Assembly (NCBI RefSeq): GCF_900099705.1
Contig: NZ_LT629695.1
Span: forward strand, 992,001 to 1,056,000
Length of the DNA stretch: 64,000 nt
Source: Agrococcus jejuensis
GTDB lineage: Bacteria > Actinomycetota > Actinomycetes > Actinomycetales > Microbacteriaceae
Direction: 5' to 3'
Of the stretch, positions 12,617 to 21,115 are shown one piece after another. Every line of letters begins with the position of its first letter. Within the stretch, counting starts at the first letter, position 1. A program made the translations under genes and the position numbers. A model generated the notes under the pieces. That model was given only the letters and a program-made list of their open reading frames with translations. It was not told the origin of the DNA and made no database searches.

Positions 12617-12643
12617 GGCGTCGCACCCATCGGGTGCGGCGCC
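12617..12643 (+). terminator. Hairpin terminator of livHMGF
   Basis: GGCGTCGCACCC and GGGTGCGGCGCC pair with one G-T step around a 3-nt loop, followed by TTCGTCGTT. It stands 21 nt after the livF stop. The downstream T-run is weak, as is usual in high-GC actinobacteria. Confidence 0.6.
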
Positions 12644-12680
12644 TTCGTCGTTGGTCCGGGATGCGCGGCCGGCGGGACGT

Positions 12681-12771
12681 CGCTCCTCAGCTCAGACACT
12701 GCGGCCGGGAGGCGGGGCGGAGGCCCTGCGGGCCTCTGCCCCGCCTCCCGGCCGCAGAACTCGACACCCCG
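12681..12771. repeat. Conserved-flank/variable-stem repeat, copy A
   Basis: A 91-bp element. The outer flanks are CGCTCCTCAGCTCAGACACT plus GCG (12681-12703) and CGCAGAACTCGACACCCCG (12753-12771). Between and partly within them lies a 27-bp inverted repeat (12699-12725 with 12731-12757, one mismatch, 5-nt loop). The flanks recur, inverted, around an unrelated stem at 13291-13380. No open reading frame of convincing codon use spans it. Confidence 0.85.
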
Positions 12772-12974
12772 CGACATCCCGTCGACCGCACATCCCTCGC
12801 GTCCCGGTGAGGGTGGTGCGACCGCTGCGCTCCGCCGGTCGCAGGGAGGGAGGTCGGCCGCGGTGGGGTGGGGCGCTGCGCGCGCGTCCTGCGCGCCGAC
12901 GGCTTTGCCCGGCCGTCCCCGGCGTCGACGGTGGTCACCCCTGCCTCGTCGCGGATCAGCGCACTCGGGAGGTA

Positions 12975-13027
12975 CACGGTCTCGTGACAGCTGCTCGCTG
13001 CGCTCGCGGCCTCCTCGAGCAGCTGGG
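12975..13027. repeat. GGTCTCGTGAC repeat (copy i)
   Basis: Reads CACGGTCTCGTGACAGCTGC, then CTCGCTGCGCTCGCGG, then CCTCCTCGAGCAGCTGGG. It shares its ends with the copies at 38016-38058 and 63489-63661. The interior is a small self-complementary stretch. Copy ii follows in the opposite orientation about 44 bp later. Confidence 0.7.
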
Positions 13028-13070
13028 GGGCGAAGAAGGAGGTGTCTCAACCTGCTGCAGACGCCTTCTC

Positions 13071-13117
13071 GCAGCTGGTCGAGGAGCGCGCGGCCGCAGG
13101 CCGCACGCGTCACGACA
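13071..13117. repeat. GGTCTCGTGAC repeat (copy ii, inverted)
   Basis: Reads GCAGCTGGTCGAGGAGCGCG, an internal hairpin GCGGCC-GCA-GGCCGC, then ACGCGTCACGACA. It is inverted relative to copy i at 12975-13027, as the pair at 63489-63661 also is. Confidence 0.7.
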
Positions 13118-13290
13118 CCCGCGCACCTGCGGGGCGCCCAGTCGCAGTGGCGCACGGCGACCACGGGAGGGATCTGAGCGCCGGGAAGGCACGGCAGCAC
13201 GTCGGACGCGCGCGGCGCCCTCCCCCTCGGGGTGGAGCTCCTCCCCCACCACCAGCGCGACGGAGGGACCGGGGTCGCGGTGGGATGGTG

Positions 13291-13380
13291 CGGGGTGTCG
13301 AGTTCTGCGAAGCGATCGAGGGGTCGTGGCCCCTGGGCCACGACCCCTCGATCGCTTCGCAGTGTCTGAGCTGAGGAGCG
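13291..13380. repeat. Conserved-flank/variable-stem repeat, copy B (inverted)
   Basis: A 90-bp element in opposite orientation to copy A. CGGGGTGTCGAGTTCTGCG (13291-13309) and the flank at 13358-13380 ending GAGCTGAGGAGCG are exact complements of the copy A flanks (19 and 23 nt identical). The stem between is a perfect 28-bp inverted repeat (13305-13332 with 13335-13362) whose central sequence (GATCGAGGGGTCGTGGCC) is unrelated to that of copy A. Confidence 0.88.
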
Positions 13381-13425
13381 CCATCCCGCCGCGACCCCGG
13401 CCCCGGAACCACCCCCAGACACGGC

Positions 13426-13459
13426 CAGAGGGCCCCTGGTCGAGACCAGGGACCCTCTG
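13426..13459 (-). terminator. Hairpin downstream of livK
   Basis: CAGAGGGCCCCTGGT (13426-13440) pairs with ACCAGGGACCCTCTG (13445-13459) with one mismatch and a 4-nt loop. It lies 34 nt beyond the livK stop and no T-run follows. Probable terminator for the minus-strand gene. Confidence 0.55.
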
Positions 13460-13493
13460 TCCTGTGCTGTGATTCGGAGATCCGAACCGATGA

Positions 13494-14750
13494 CTACTCG
13501 GTCAGCGAGCCGAACTCGGTGTTGAGCAGCGTGTAGCGGTTGTCGGCACCGTACTGGTAGATGCCGATGTACGCCTCGGTCGGGTCACCGTTCTCGTCGA
13601 ACTCGATGGGTCCGGAGACGCCGTCGTAGTCGATGTCCTCACCGTCGGCGATGAGCGCGAGGCACTCGGCGACGTCGGTGCACTTCGTGCCACCTTCCGA
13701 GACGGACTGGAGGTTGTCGCGAATGGTCTCGGCGTCGGGCGAGCCGCCCTGCGCTGCCGCGAGGGCAGCGAGGATGACGGCGTCGTACGACTCCGGGGCG
13801 TAGGAGAAGTCGGTGAGGCTGGAGTCGACCTCGAGCAGGCGCGACTGGAACGTGTCGTCGGCGGGGTTGCCGGGCAGCGTGCCCTGCGTGCCCTCGAGCG
13901 TGCCTGCCGGGAACTCGTACGAGTTCGACAGGTTGCCGTCGACGAAGTAGACCTGGTTCGCCGGGTAGCCCTGCGTGGAGATCAGCTCGGGGACGATGTT
14001 CGCGGTCTCCTCGAAGGCGAGGATGCCGACGGCGTCGGGGCCTGCTGCGAGGATCTCGGACACCTGCGACGAGAAGTTCGTGTCGCCCGGGTTGTACGGG
14101 ACGGACGCGACCACTGCGCCACCGCCTGCCTCGACGGCCGCGCCGGCGTTCTCGGCGAGGCCGATGCCGTACGGGTCGTTGATGTACAGGAACGCCACGT
14201 TGGCGGCGCCGTTGTTCACCATGAGGTTGCCGAGCACGCGACCCTGGAGCACGTCCGAGGGGGCGGTGCGCCAGTAGAAGCCGTCGTCGTCGTAGTCCGA
14301 GAAGTCGGGCGACGTGTTGGCGGGCGAGATCTGCACCACGCCTGCGTCGACGAACTGGTCGATGAACGTGAACGAGACGCCCGAGGAGGCGGCGCCGATC
14401 GCGACGTCGGCACCGGCGTCGATGAGCTGGCTGGCCGACTGGAGCGCGATGTCCGTCGTCGTGTCGCCGGAGTCCGTGTCGACCTGCTCGATCGTGAACG
14501 GGTAGTCGGCGGCCTCGAGGTCGGCGACCGCGAGGTCGACGCCTGCGAACTCGGGCGGGCCGAGGAAGGCGAGGTTGCCGGTCTGGGGCAGGATCGTGCC
14601 GACGACGAGCGTGTCGTCGCTGGCGCCGTCACCGCTGCCGCTGCCGTTGTCGCCGCCGCCGGTCGAGCACGCCGCGAGCAGGACGATGCCTGCCGTGGAG
14701 GCTGCGAGCAGTGCGGCACGGCGCGAGCGCGAACGAAGGAAGGCCTTCAT
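13494..14750 (-). CDS. livK: Branched-chain amino-acid substrate-binding lipoprotein
   Basis: Extracytoplasmic binding protein that should feed the livHMGF importer. The 418-aa protein has a lipoprotein signal (basic n-region, then GIVLLAAC with the lipobox cysteine at about residue 28), a Gly/Ser linker and a type-I periplasmic-binding fold (Peripl_BP_6) with GTILPQTGNLAFLGPPEFAG and VAFLYINDPYG. The ATG has GAGGAG 6 nt upstream. It is transcribed toward livF, with the repeat-rich region between, so it has its own promoter. Confidence 0.92.
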   Translation of the reverse strand: MKAFLRSRSRRAALLAASTAGIVLLAACSTGGGDNGSGSGDGASDDTLVVGTILPQTGNLAFLGPPEFAGVDLAVADLEAADYPFTIEQVDTDSGDTTTDIALQSASQLIDAGADVAIGAASSGVSFTFIDQFVDAGVVQISPANTSPDFSDYDDDGFYWRTAPSDVLQGRVLGNLMVNNGAANVAFLYINDPYGIGLAENAGAAVEAGGGAVVASVPYNPGDTNFSSQVSEILAAGPDAVGILAFEETANIVPELISTQGYPANQVYFVDGNLSNSYEFPAGTLEGTQGTLPGNPADDTFQSRLLEVDSSLTDFSYAPESYDAVILAALAAAQGGSPDAETIRDNLQSVSEGGTKCTDVAECLALIADGEDIDYDGVSGPIEFDENGDPTEAYIGIYQYGADNRYTLLNTEFGSLTE

Positions 14751-14926
14751 GGTGCTCCTCGTGTCAAGGGAGATGCCCCCGGCCGCGCCGGGGTTGGACC
14801 AACCATAGGCGCGGATGGAACCGAAGAAGGCTCGGTTTCGTGACGAACGTGTAACGGTCTGGTCGCGGTACGGTCACGGTCCGATCGCGAGGAGGTGGAC
14901 CGGTCTCGCCGGCCTGCGAGCGACCC

Positions 14927-15853
14927 CTAGGGCGCAGGCTCGGGCACGACGGGCGAGCGCCGACGGCGGCGTCCGGCGACGACGAGGTCGACCATGAGCA
15001 CGACGAGCGACAGCCATACGAGGCCGAAGCCGGCGAGGCGCTCGGCAGGCATGGGCTCGTGCATGACGAGCCAGCCGAACAGCAGCGAGATCGTGGGCGC
15101 GAGGTACTGCGTGAAGCCGAGGGTCGCGAGCGAGACGCGGCGCGCTGCGGCGGAGAAGAGCATGAGGGGCACGGCGGTGACGATGCCGAAGCCGACGACG
15201 GCGAGCTGCTGCCAGCCGGACACCTCGACGATCGTGGGGCCGAGGATGATCGACGAGCCGATGAGCATCGCGAGCGCGAACGGCACGGTCGCGGCGGTCT
15301 CGAGCGTGAAGCCCGTGATGGCGTCGACCTTCGCGCCGACCTGCTTCTTCAGCAGGCCGTAGACGCCGAACGCGGCGGCGAGCACGACCGCGATCCAGGG
15401 GAACTCCCCGTAGGCGACGACGAGCACGACGACGGCGAGGCCGCTGATGCCGACGGCGACCCACTGCGCGGGGCGCAGCCGCTCGTGCAGCACGACGACG
15501 GCGAGCACGACGGAGAGGATGGGGTTGAGGAAGTAGCCGAGGCTCGTCTCGATGATGTGGCCGGTGAGCACCGCATACGCGAAGACGGTCCAGTTGACGA
15601 GGATGGCGACGCCGGAGGCGGCGAGGAAGCCGAGCGAGCGGCGGTCGCGCAGCACGGTGCGCACGGCGCCCCAGCCGCGCACGATCGTCACGATGAGGGC
15701 GGCGACGGCGAGCGAGGCGAGCACGCGCCAGCCGATGAGCTCGATGGCGCCGATGCCCTGCATGAGCACGACGTACATGGGCACGACGCCCCACACGGCG
15801 TACGCGCCGATGGCGAGCGCGAGCCCGCGTCCCGCATCCTTCGACTCCGGCAT
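14927..15853 (-). CDS. rarD: EamA-family transporter of the RarD type
   Basis: Predicted ten-helix inner-membrane permease of the drug/metabolite transporter superfamily, 308 aa. The first helices read GAYAVWGVVPMYVVLM, as in RarD, and NPILSVVLAVVVLHERL ends the first half; a second EamA repeat follows (FTQYLAPTISLLFGWLV). The start at MPESKDAG has GAGAGGACGAGG just upstream, preferred over an upstream ATG. Substrate unknown. It lies downstream of groS on the same strand with an 81-nt gap. Confidence 0.85.
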   Translation of the reverse strand: MPESKDAGRGLALAIGAYAVWGVVPMYVVLMQGIGAIELIGWRVLASLAVAALIVTIVRGWGAVRTVLRDRRSLGFLAASGVAILVNWTVFAYAVLTGHIIETSLGYFLNPILSVVLAVVVLHERLRPAQWVAVGISGLAVVVLVVAYGEFPWIAVVLAAAFGVYGLLKKQVGAKVDAITGFTLETAATVPFALAMLIGSSIILGPTIVEVSGWQQLAVVGFGIVTAVPLMLFSAAARRVSLATLGFTQYLAPTISLLFGWLVMHEPMPAERLAGFGLVWLSLVVLMVDLVVAGRRRRRSPVVPEPAP

Positions 15854-15934
15854 CCTCGTCCTCTCAACGAGCCTGCAACGACGCGACGGCGGCACCCATT
15901 CCGGGTGCCGCCGTCGCGGTGGGGTGGGGGTGCG

Positions 15935-16231
15935 TCAGCGCACGACCACCGCGAGCACGTCGCGGGCCGAGAGCACGAGCAGCTCCTCGCCGCCGAACTT
16001 CACCTCGGTGCCGCCGTACTTCGAGTAGATGACGCGGTCGCCCTCGGCGACGTCGACGGGGATGCGGTTGCCGTTGTCGTCGACACGGCCGGGGCCCACG
16101 GCCACGACCTCGCCCTCCTGGGGCTTCTCCTTGGCGGTGTCCGGGATGACGAGACCGCTGGCAGTCGTCGTCTCCGCCTCGACCTGGCGGATGACGATGC
16201 GGTCCTCGAGCGGCTTGATGGAGACCGACAC
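15935..16231 (-). CDS. groS: Co-chaperonin GroES
   Basis: Heptameric lid of the GroEL chaperonin. The 98-aa protein has the complete family sequence: [14 protein letters not shown] at the start, a mobile loop region ([21 protein letters not shown]) and the conserved [21 protein letters not shown]. The GTG start is preceded by GAGGG at a good distance. Unlike the common groES-groEL arrangement, groEL does not follow; the next gene is rarD. Two CIRCE-like sites upstream suggest HrcA control. Confidence 0.96.
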   Translation of the reverse strand: MSVSIKPLEDRIVIRQVEAETTTASGLVIPDTAKEKPQEGEVVAVGPGRVDDNGNRIPVDVAEGDRVIYSKYGGTEVKFGGEELLVLSARDVLAVVVR

Positions 16232-16261
16232 GGTGCCCTCTTTCCTCAGTCGGATGTCTGA

Positions 16262-16288
16262 TTGGCAGTCGACGTCGTCGAGTGCCAG
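16262..16288. promoter_or_regulatory. CIRCE-like operator 1 upstream of groS
   Basis: TTGGCAGTC - 9 nt - GAGTGCCAG, the 9-9-9 layout of CIRCE (TTAGCACTC-N9-GAGTGCTAA). It begins 31 nt upstream of the groS start codon. Probable binding site for the repressor HrcA. Confidence 0.7.
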
Positions 16289-16307
16289 GTCGACTGTACG
16301 CGTTCGG

Positions 16308-16334
16308 CTGGCACGAGGGCAACACGAGTGCCAG
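16308..16334. promoter_or_regulatory. CIRCE-like operator 2 upstream of groS
   Basis: CTGGCACGA - 9 nt - GAGTGCCAG, again 9-9-9, 46 bp beyond operator 1. The right arm is identical to that of operator 1. It lies 45 nt upstream of the divergent methyltransferase gene as well, so it could affect both genes. Confidence 0.65.
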
Positions 16335-16378
16335 CCGCGTCCGCCGTCGGCGGACGGGTTCGCTGCTTGGATGGTGGG

Positions 16379-17557
16379 ATGGATGCCGACGCCCTGCGCC
16401 TGCTGCTCTCGCGCGACGGGCTCGCGCTGCTCGACGAGGTGTCGTCGTCGCTCGACGACCTCGGCGGCGCCGTGCAGGCCGTGCAGACGCTGCGGCGTCG
16501 CGGGCACGACGGCGCGCTGGTCGCTGCGGTGCTGACGCAGGCGCGGCTGCGGCGTCGCGGCGAGGCGAAGTTCGGCTCGTTCGCCCGGTCGATGCTGTTC
16601 ACGGAGGCGGGCCTCGAGCAGGCGACGCGGCTGCGCGTCGCGGCCCTGCACGCGGGCAGGATGCGCGACGCCGGCATGGGCACCGTCGCGGATCTGGGCT
16701 GCGGCATCGGCGGCGACGCGCTGGCGATCGCCGGCGCCGGCTGCGCCGTGCGCGCCGTCGACGCCGACGAGGTGACGGCGGCGGTCGCAGGCTTCAACCT
16801 CGCACCGCTGCCCGAGGCGTCGGTGGCGCACGGGCGCGCCGAGGACGCGGATCTCGCGGGCGTCGACGCGATCTGGGCCGACCCCGCCAGGCGCGACGCA
16901 TCCGGCCGCCGCCTGCCGGTCGAGGAGTGGTCGCCGCCGCTGCCGTGGGTGCTGTCGCTCGCGGCGCAGCGGCCCATGGGCGTGAAGCTGGGCCCTGCGA
17001 TCGACCATGACCAGCTGCCCGCCGACGGCGAGACGCAGTGGGTCACGGTCGATGGCGAGACGGTGGAGGCCGTCGCGTGGACGGGCGCCCTCGCGAGGCA
17101 GGGCGTGCGCACGTCGGCGCTCGTGCTCGACGCCGACGGCGCGCACGAGCTCGCGGGCTCCCCCGACGCCGACGCCGTGCCGACGCGCGAGCTCGGCACG
17201 TGGCTGCACGAGCCCGCGGGCGCCGTCATCCGCGCGCGCCTCATCGGTGCCGTCGCCGACGCGCTCGACGCGGGCGTCGTGAGCGAGCGCATCGCCTACC
17301 TCACGACCGACGCCGACGTCGAGAGCCCGTTCACGCAGCGGTTCCGCGTGCTCGCGACGCTGCCGCTCGACGAGAAGGCCATCCAGCGCGAGGTGCGCGC
17401 CCGCGGCATCGGCACCCTCGAGGTGAAGAAGCGCGGCGCCGACGTCGACCCCGACCGCCTGCGCAGGCGGCTGCGGCTCGACGGCGACGCGTCGGCGACG
17501 CTCGTCGCGACGCGCATCGGCGGCCGGCACCGGGCGATCCTCGCCGAGCGCGCCTGA
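16379..17557 (+). CDS. SAM-dependent methyltransferase with THUMP-like domain
   Basis: 392-aa predicted methyltransferase. The SAM-binding motif [16 protein letters not shown] (about residue 103) and the catalytic-type WADPARRD segment are clear. The C-terminal part (about 310-385; [20 protein letters not shown]) matches the THUMP-like domain seen in this actinobacterial family. The substrate is unknown, perhaps RNA. Divergent from groS; start at [11 protein letters not shown] strong hairpin follows the stop. Confidence 0.82.
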   Translation: MDADALRLLLSRDGLALLDEVSSSLDDLGGAVQAVQTLRRRGHDGALVAAVLTQARLRRRGEAKFGSFARSMLFTEAGLEQATRLRVAALHAGRMRDAGMGTVADLGCGIGGDALAIAGAGCAVRAVDADEVTAAVAGFNLAPLPEASVAHGRAEDADLAGVDAIWADPARRDASGRRLPVEEWSPPLPWVLSLAAQRPMGVKLGPAIDHDQLPADGETQWVTVDGETVEAVAWTGALARQGVRTSALVLDADGAHELAGSPDADAVPTRELGTWLHEPAGAVIRARLIGAVADALDAGVVSERIAYLTTDADVESPFTQRFRVLATLPLDEKAIQREVRARGIGTLEVKKRGADVDPDRLRRRLRLDGDASATLVATRIGGRHRAILAERA

Positions 17558-17581
17558 CGCGCCCGCGCATCCGCCCCGGAA

Positions 17582-17617
17582 CGCACGAACGCCCCGCCGA
17601 GGCGGGGCGATCGTGCG
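17582..17617. terminator. Bidirectional hairpin terminator
   Basis: CGCACGAACGCCCCGCC (17582-17598) pairs with GGCGGGGCGATCGTGCG (17601-17617) with one mismatch. It lies between two convergent genes, 24 nt after the methyltransferase stop and 14 nt from the end of the opposite gene, so it can serve both strands. Confidence 0.75.
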
Positions 17618-17630
17618 GTGCGCGTGCTGC

Positions 17631-18572
17631 CTAGAAGGAGCCGCCCGCTGCGAACCACGGCAGCCAGACGACTGCGTAGATGATGATCACGATGATCGTG
17701 ATGAGCGTGCTGACCGCACCGACGAGCATCGCGATGAGACCCCACGGCTTGTTCTGCGGCGCCTTGCGCATGCTCATGAGGCCCGTGACGATCGCGCCGA
17801 TGCCCGGCAGCAGGCCGAAGCCCGACCACGACAGGATGAAGCCGACGCCCGCGAGCACGATCGCCGTGATCGTGAGGCCCGTGAGCTTGCCGCGCGGCGC
17901 CTTCTCGGCCTGACCGTACTGCTGCTGGCCGTACTGCTGGCCGTAGCCGGGCTGCTGGCCGTACTGCTGCTGGCCGTACGCGGGCTGCTGGCCGTACTGC
18001 TGCTGGCCGTAGGCGGGGGCCGACGTCTGCTGGCCGTAGGCGGGTGCAGGCGACGACTGACCGTACGCGGGCGCGGGCTGGCCGTACGCAGGCGCCGCCT
18101 GCTCGGCGGGCTGGCCGTAGGCAGGCGCAGCCTCGGCGGGCTGGCCGTACGCCGGTGCGGCCTCTGCGGGCTGGCCGTACGCGGGCTGCGCGGGCTGCTC
18201 GGGGGCCGGCTGACCCCACGCGGGCGCTGCCTGCTGCTCGGCGGGCTGGCCCCACGCGGGTGCCGCCTGCTCGGGCTGCTGGCCGTACGTGGGCGTCGAC
18301 TGGCCGTACGCAGGTGCGGCGGGCTGCTCGGGAGCGGGCTGGCCCCACGCGGGCGTCGCCGGCTGCTCGGGCTGGCCGTAGGCGGGCGCGGCGGGTGCCG
18401 CGGGCTGCTCGGGCTGCGCTGCGGGCTGGCCCCACGAGCCGGCCCCGGCATCGCTCGCGGCGGGCTGCTGCGGCTCCTGGCCGAAGCTGGGCGCCGATGC
18501 GGGCTGCTCGGGCTGCTGCTCCGACGGCGCGAACCGGCGGTCTTCGCTGCCGTTCGAGAACTGGTCGCTCAT
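17631..18572 (-). CDS. Low-complexity YGQ-repeat membrane protein (DUF4190-like)
   Basis: 313-aa protein. Residues about 15-225 are a repetitive Pro/Gln/Ala/Tyr-rich region with some twenty AYGQ/AWGQ units, then dense YGQQ repeats. The C-terminal 90 residues hold two membrane segments ([19 protein letters not shown], and [20 protein letters not shown]) separated by the small-residue/RKAPQNK loop typical of DUF4190-type proteins. GGAGG precedes the ATG. The tyrosine-rich tail is probably cytoplasmic and disordered. Function unknown; tail copy number may vary among strains. Confidence 0.8.
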   Translation of the reverse strand: MSDQFSNGSEDRRFAPSEQQPEQPASAPSFGQEPQQPAASDAGAGSWGQPAAQPEQPAAPAAPAYGQPEQPATPAWGQPAPEQPAAPAYGQSTPTYGQQPEQAAPAWGQPAEQQAAPAWGQPAPEQPAQPAYGQPAEAAPAYGQPAEAAPAYGQPAEQAAPAYGQPAPAYGQSSPAPAYGQQTSAPAYGQQQYGQQPAYGQQQYGQQPGYGQQYGQQQYGQAEKAPRGKLTGLTITAIVLAGVGFILSWSGFGLLPGIGAIVTGLMSMRKAPQNKPWGLIAMLVGAVSTLITIIVIIIYAVVWLPWFAAGGSF

Positions 18573-18691
18573 GGTCCCCCTCCAGGGATGCTCGCCTGCC
18601 TCGGCAGGCTCTGGTCACGGTCGTCACGAAGAGCGGTGCGACGCGACTGGATCACGCTACCGCACCGGTCGATCGGTTCCCTGGGCTTGCT

Positions 18692-19021
18692 TCACGGGCC
18701 CGACGGCAGGTTCTGGAACAGCGTCGCGAAGCTCGCGGCGAAGAGCACGATGGCGACGAGCATCGCGACGAAGCCCACGGCGCCGAGCACGATGGCGCCG
18801 ATCGCGAGCGGCCTGCCGCCCGCACCTGCGCGGCGGATGCGCGGCAGGGCGATGGCGCCGAGCACGATGCCGGCGAGCGAGCCGAGCAGGGGCACGAACG
18901 TGACGCCGAGCGCGGATGCGCCGATCGCGAGCATCGCGAGCAGGTCGGTCGCCGGCGCGCGGTACGCGGCGGCGTCGGGCGCCTCGGGCGCGGCGGCGAC
19001 GGGCGGCGGTGCGATGCTCAC
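18692..19021 (-). CDS. Small DUF4190-like membrane protein
   Basis: 109 aa with two or three hydrophobic segments (LLAMLAIGASALGVTFVPLL, GIVLGAIALPRI, LAIGAIVLGAVGFVAMLVAI) around an ALPRIRRAG loop, resembling DUF4190 proteins. The GTG start lies 50 nt after the tsaD stop on the same strand, with a weak ribosome-binding site. It could be the last gene of the tsa operon. Function unknown. Confidence 0.6.
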   Translation of the reverse strand: MSIAPPPVAAAPEAPDAAAYRAPATDLLAMLAIGASALGVTFVPLLGSLAGIVLGAIALPRIRRAGAGGRPLAIGAIVLGAVGFVAMLVAIVLFAASFATLFQNLPSGP

Positions 19022-19071
19022 GCACCCAGCGTGCCACGCGACGCTGTGCGGCGCCTCTGGCCGGCGCGCGG

Positions 19072-20112
19072 CTAGGCGATCTGGATGACGCCGGCGTCGA
19101 GCGTCGACTCGACGCCGAAGCCCGGCGCGCTCGGGGCGATGCCGCGGGCGACGAGGCGCGCGCCGAGGCCCGCGATCATCGCGCCGTTGTCGGTGCACAG
19201 CGACAGCGGCGGCACGCGCAGCGCGACGCCGGCGGCCTCGCACCGCTCGGCGGCGAGCTCGCGCAGGCGACGGTTGGCGACGACGCCGCCGCCGAGCAGC
19301 AGCCGCGGCACGCCCGTGTGGGCGCACGCGTCGATCGCCTTCGTCACGAGCACGTCGACGACGGCCTCGCGGAACGACGCCGCGACGTCGGGCACCGACA
19401 GCTCACCCGCATCCGCCGACCGCTCGACGTGCCTGGCGACCGCGGTCTTGAGCCCCGAGAACGAGAAGTCGAAGCGGTGCCGCTCGCGATCCTTCGGCGC
19501 CGTGAGGCCCCGCGGGAAGCGGATGGCCGTCGGGTCGCCCTCGGCCGCGGCCGCGTCGATCGACGGGCCGCCGGGATAGACGAGGCCCAGCAGGCGCGCG
19601 ACCTTGTCGAACGCCTCCCCCGCCGCGTCGTCGATCGTCTCGCCGAGCGTCACCACGTCGGCGTCGATGTCGCGCACGTGCAGCAGCGACGTGTGGCCGC
19701 CCGACACGAGCAGCGCGATGGTCTCCTGCTCGATCGGACCGCCGGCGAGCGCATCCGCCGCGACGTGGCCGACGAGGTGGTTGACGCCGTGCACGGGCTT
19801 GCCGGCGGCGATGCCGAGGGCCTTCGCAGCGCCGACGCCCACCATGAGCGCGCCCGCGAGGCCCGGCCCGGCCGTCACGGCGATCGCATCGAGCTCGTCG
19901 AGCGTGACGCCGGCCTCGGCGAGCGCGCGCTCGATCGTGGGCTCCATCGCCTCGAGGTGGGCGCGGGCGGCGATCTCGGGCACGACGCCGCCGAAGCGCG
20001 CGTGCAGGTCCATCGACGACGCGACGACGTTCGCGAGCAGCTCGTCGCCGCGCACGATGCCGACGCCCGTCTCGTCGCAGCTGGTCTCGATGCCCAGCAC
20101 GAGCGGCCTCAT
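19072..20112 (-). CDS. tsaD: tRNA N6-adenosine threonylcarbamoyltransferase TsaD
   Basis: Transfers the threonylcarbamoyl group to A37 of ANN-decoding tRNAs, in complex with TsaB and TsaE. 346 aa, with [28 protein letters not shown] and the metal-ligand pair [16 protein letters not shown] and the C-terminal [13 protein letters not shown]. The start overlaps the rimI stop (ATGA). Confidence 0.96.
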   Translation of the reverse strand: MRPLVLGIETSCDETGVGIVRGDELLANVVASSMDLHARFGGVVPEIAARAHLEAMEPTIERALAEAGVTLDELDAIAVTAGPGLAGALMVGVGAAKALGIAAGKPVHGVNHLVGHVAADALAGGPIEQETIALLVSGGHTSLLHVRDIDADVVTLGETIDDAAGEAFDKVARLLGLVYPGGPSIDAAAAEGDPTAIRFPRGLTAPKDRERHRFDFSFSGLKTAVARHVERSADAGELSVPDVAASFREAVVDVLVTKAIDACAHTGVPRLLLGGGVVANRRLRELAAERCEAAGVALRVPPLSLCTDNGAMIAGLGARLVARGIAPSAPGFGVESTLDAGVIQIA

Positions 20113-20555
20113 GCGAGCTCCTTCTTCATGGCGATCGCGTCGACGCCCTCCGGCTGGTAGTAGCCGGGGCGCACGCCGATCTCGACGAAGCCCTCGGATG
20201 CGTAGAGGGCGCGGGCGGGCGCGTTGTCGTCGCGCACCTCGAGGAACAGCTCCTGCACGCCGCGGTCGCGCGCATCCTGCTGCGCCTCGGCGAGCAGCCT
20301 GCGGCCGAGGCCGGCGCCGCGCGCAGCCTCCGAGACGGCGATGGTCTGGATGTCGCCCTCGACGCCGACGGCGCGCAGGCCGACGTAGCCGACGACGGCG
20401 CCCGCGTCGTCGACGGCGACGACGTAGCGACCCCACGGGCTCGCCATCTCGGCGGCCATGGTCTCGCGCGCCCAGGCCGTCAGCCCGAACGACGCCGTCT
20501 CGAGCGCCATGACGGCGTCGAGGTCGTCGACGGTCGCGGTGCGCAGGGCGATCAC
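20109..20555 (-). CDS. rimI: GNAT acetyltransferase RimI
   Basis: Predicted ribosomal-protein S18-alanine (or related N-terminal) acetyltransferase, 148 aa. The GNAT acetyl-CoA loop is [20 protein letters not shown], followed by [19 protein letters not shown] as in RimI. The GTG start overlaps the tsaB stop (GTGA) and the stop overlaps tsaD. Its place between tsaB and tsaD is a conserved bacterial arrangement. Confidence 0.92.
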   Translation of the reverse strand: MIALRTATVDDLDAVMALETASFGLTAWARETMAAEMASPWGRYVVAVDDAGAVVGYVGLRAVGVEGDIQTIAVSEAARGAGLGRRLLAEAQQDARDRGVQELFLEVRDDNAPARALYASEGFVEIGVRPGYYQPEGVDAIAMKKELA

Positions 20556-21115
20556 GACGTCACCCGCTTGGGGCCGGCACTCGGCACGGCGTCGGCGTCG
20601 CGCAGGTAGATGGCGTCGCGGCTCGGCTCGGCTCCGGCGTGCAGCGCGGCGACGAGGCCCGCGGCGCCGATCCAGTCGGCGTCGACGCGGCGGGCGCCGT
20701 CGACGACGGGCACGTCGATCGCGGGGGCGAGCGCAGGACCCTGCACGCGCTGCCCGCCGTCGTACAGGCTCCATGCCCGCTCGCGGCGCCGCACGTCGGT
20801 CGTCACCTGCACGAGGCCGGCCTCGGCGACGCCCACGGCGTCGTGGCTGCAGACGCCGACCCACGGCACGCCCAGGCCGAGCGCGGCGGCGCGGGCGGCG
20901 ACGATGCCGATGCGCAGGCCCGTGAACGCGCCGGGGCCGAGGCCCGCGACGACCTGCGTCACGGCAGTCCGGTGCTCGCCGAGCACGTCGGCGAGCAGCA
21001 CGTCGAGCACCTCGGCGTGCCTGCGGGTGTCGTGCTCGTCGCGCGCCGCGACGACGCGGTCGCCGTCGACGAGCGCGATCGACGTGCCGAGCGATGTGTC
21101 GATGGCCAGGATCAT
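20552..21115 (-). CDS. tsaB: tRNA threonylcarbamoyladenosine protein TsaB
   Basis: Scaffold partner of TsaD, with the same ASKHA fold but no full active site. 187 aa, with [18 protein letters not shown], the [10 protein letters not shown] region and [15 protein letters not shown], all typical. Coupled by 4-nt overlaps to tsaE upstream and rimI downstream. Confidence 0.94.
   Translation of the reverse strand: MILAIDTSLGTSIALVDGDRVVAARDEHDTRRHAEVLDVLLADVLGEHRTAVTQVVAGLGPGAFTGLRIGIVAARAAALGLGVPWVGVCSHDAVGVAEAGLVQVTTDVRRRERAWSLYDGGQRVQGPALAPAIDVPVVDGARRVDADWIGAAGLVAALHAGAEPSRDAIYLRDADAVPSAGPKRVTS

Larger units (their letters stand above)
12772..13290. other. Gene-free stretch between the two repeat copies
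   Basis: About 520 bp with no credible gene: reading frames in all six phases are Arg/Pro/Ser-rich and match no family I know. It contains two inverted copies of another repeat (12975-13027 and 13071-13117) and a short palindrome near 12818-12842 (GCGACC...GGTCGC). Together with copies A and B it forms a nest of inverted repeats between livF and livK. Confidence 0.6.

Noticed and set aside
16232..16378. The CIRCE region as a riboswitch or small RNA
   Set aside because: The symmetry is fully explained by two 9-9-9 CIRCE-like dyads.
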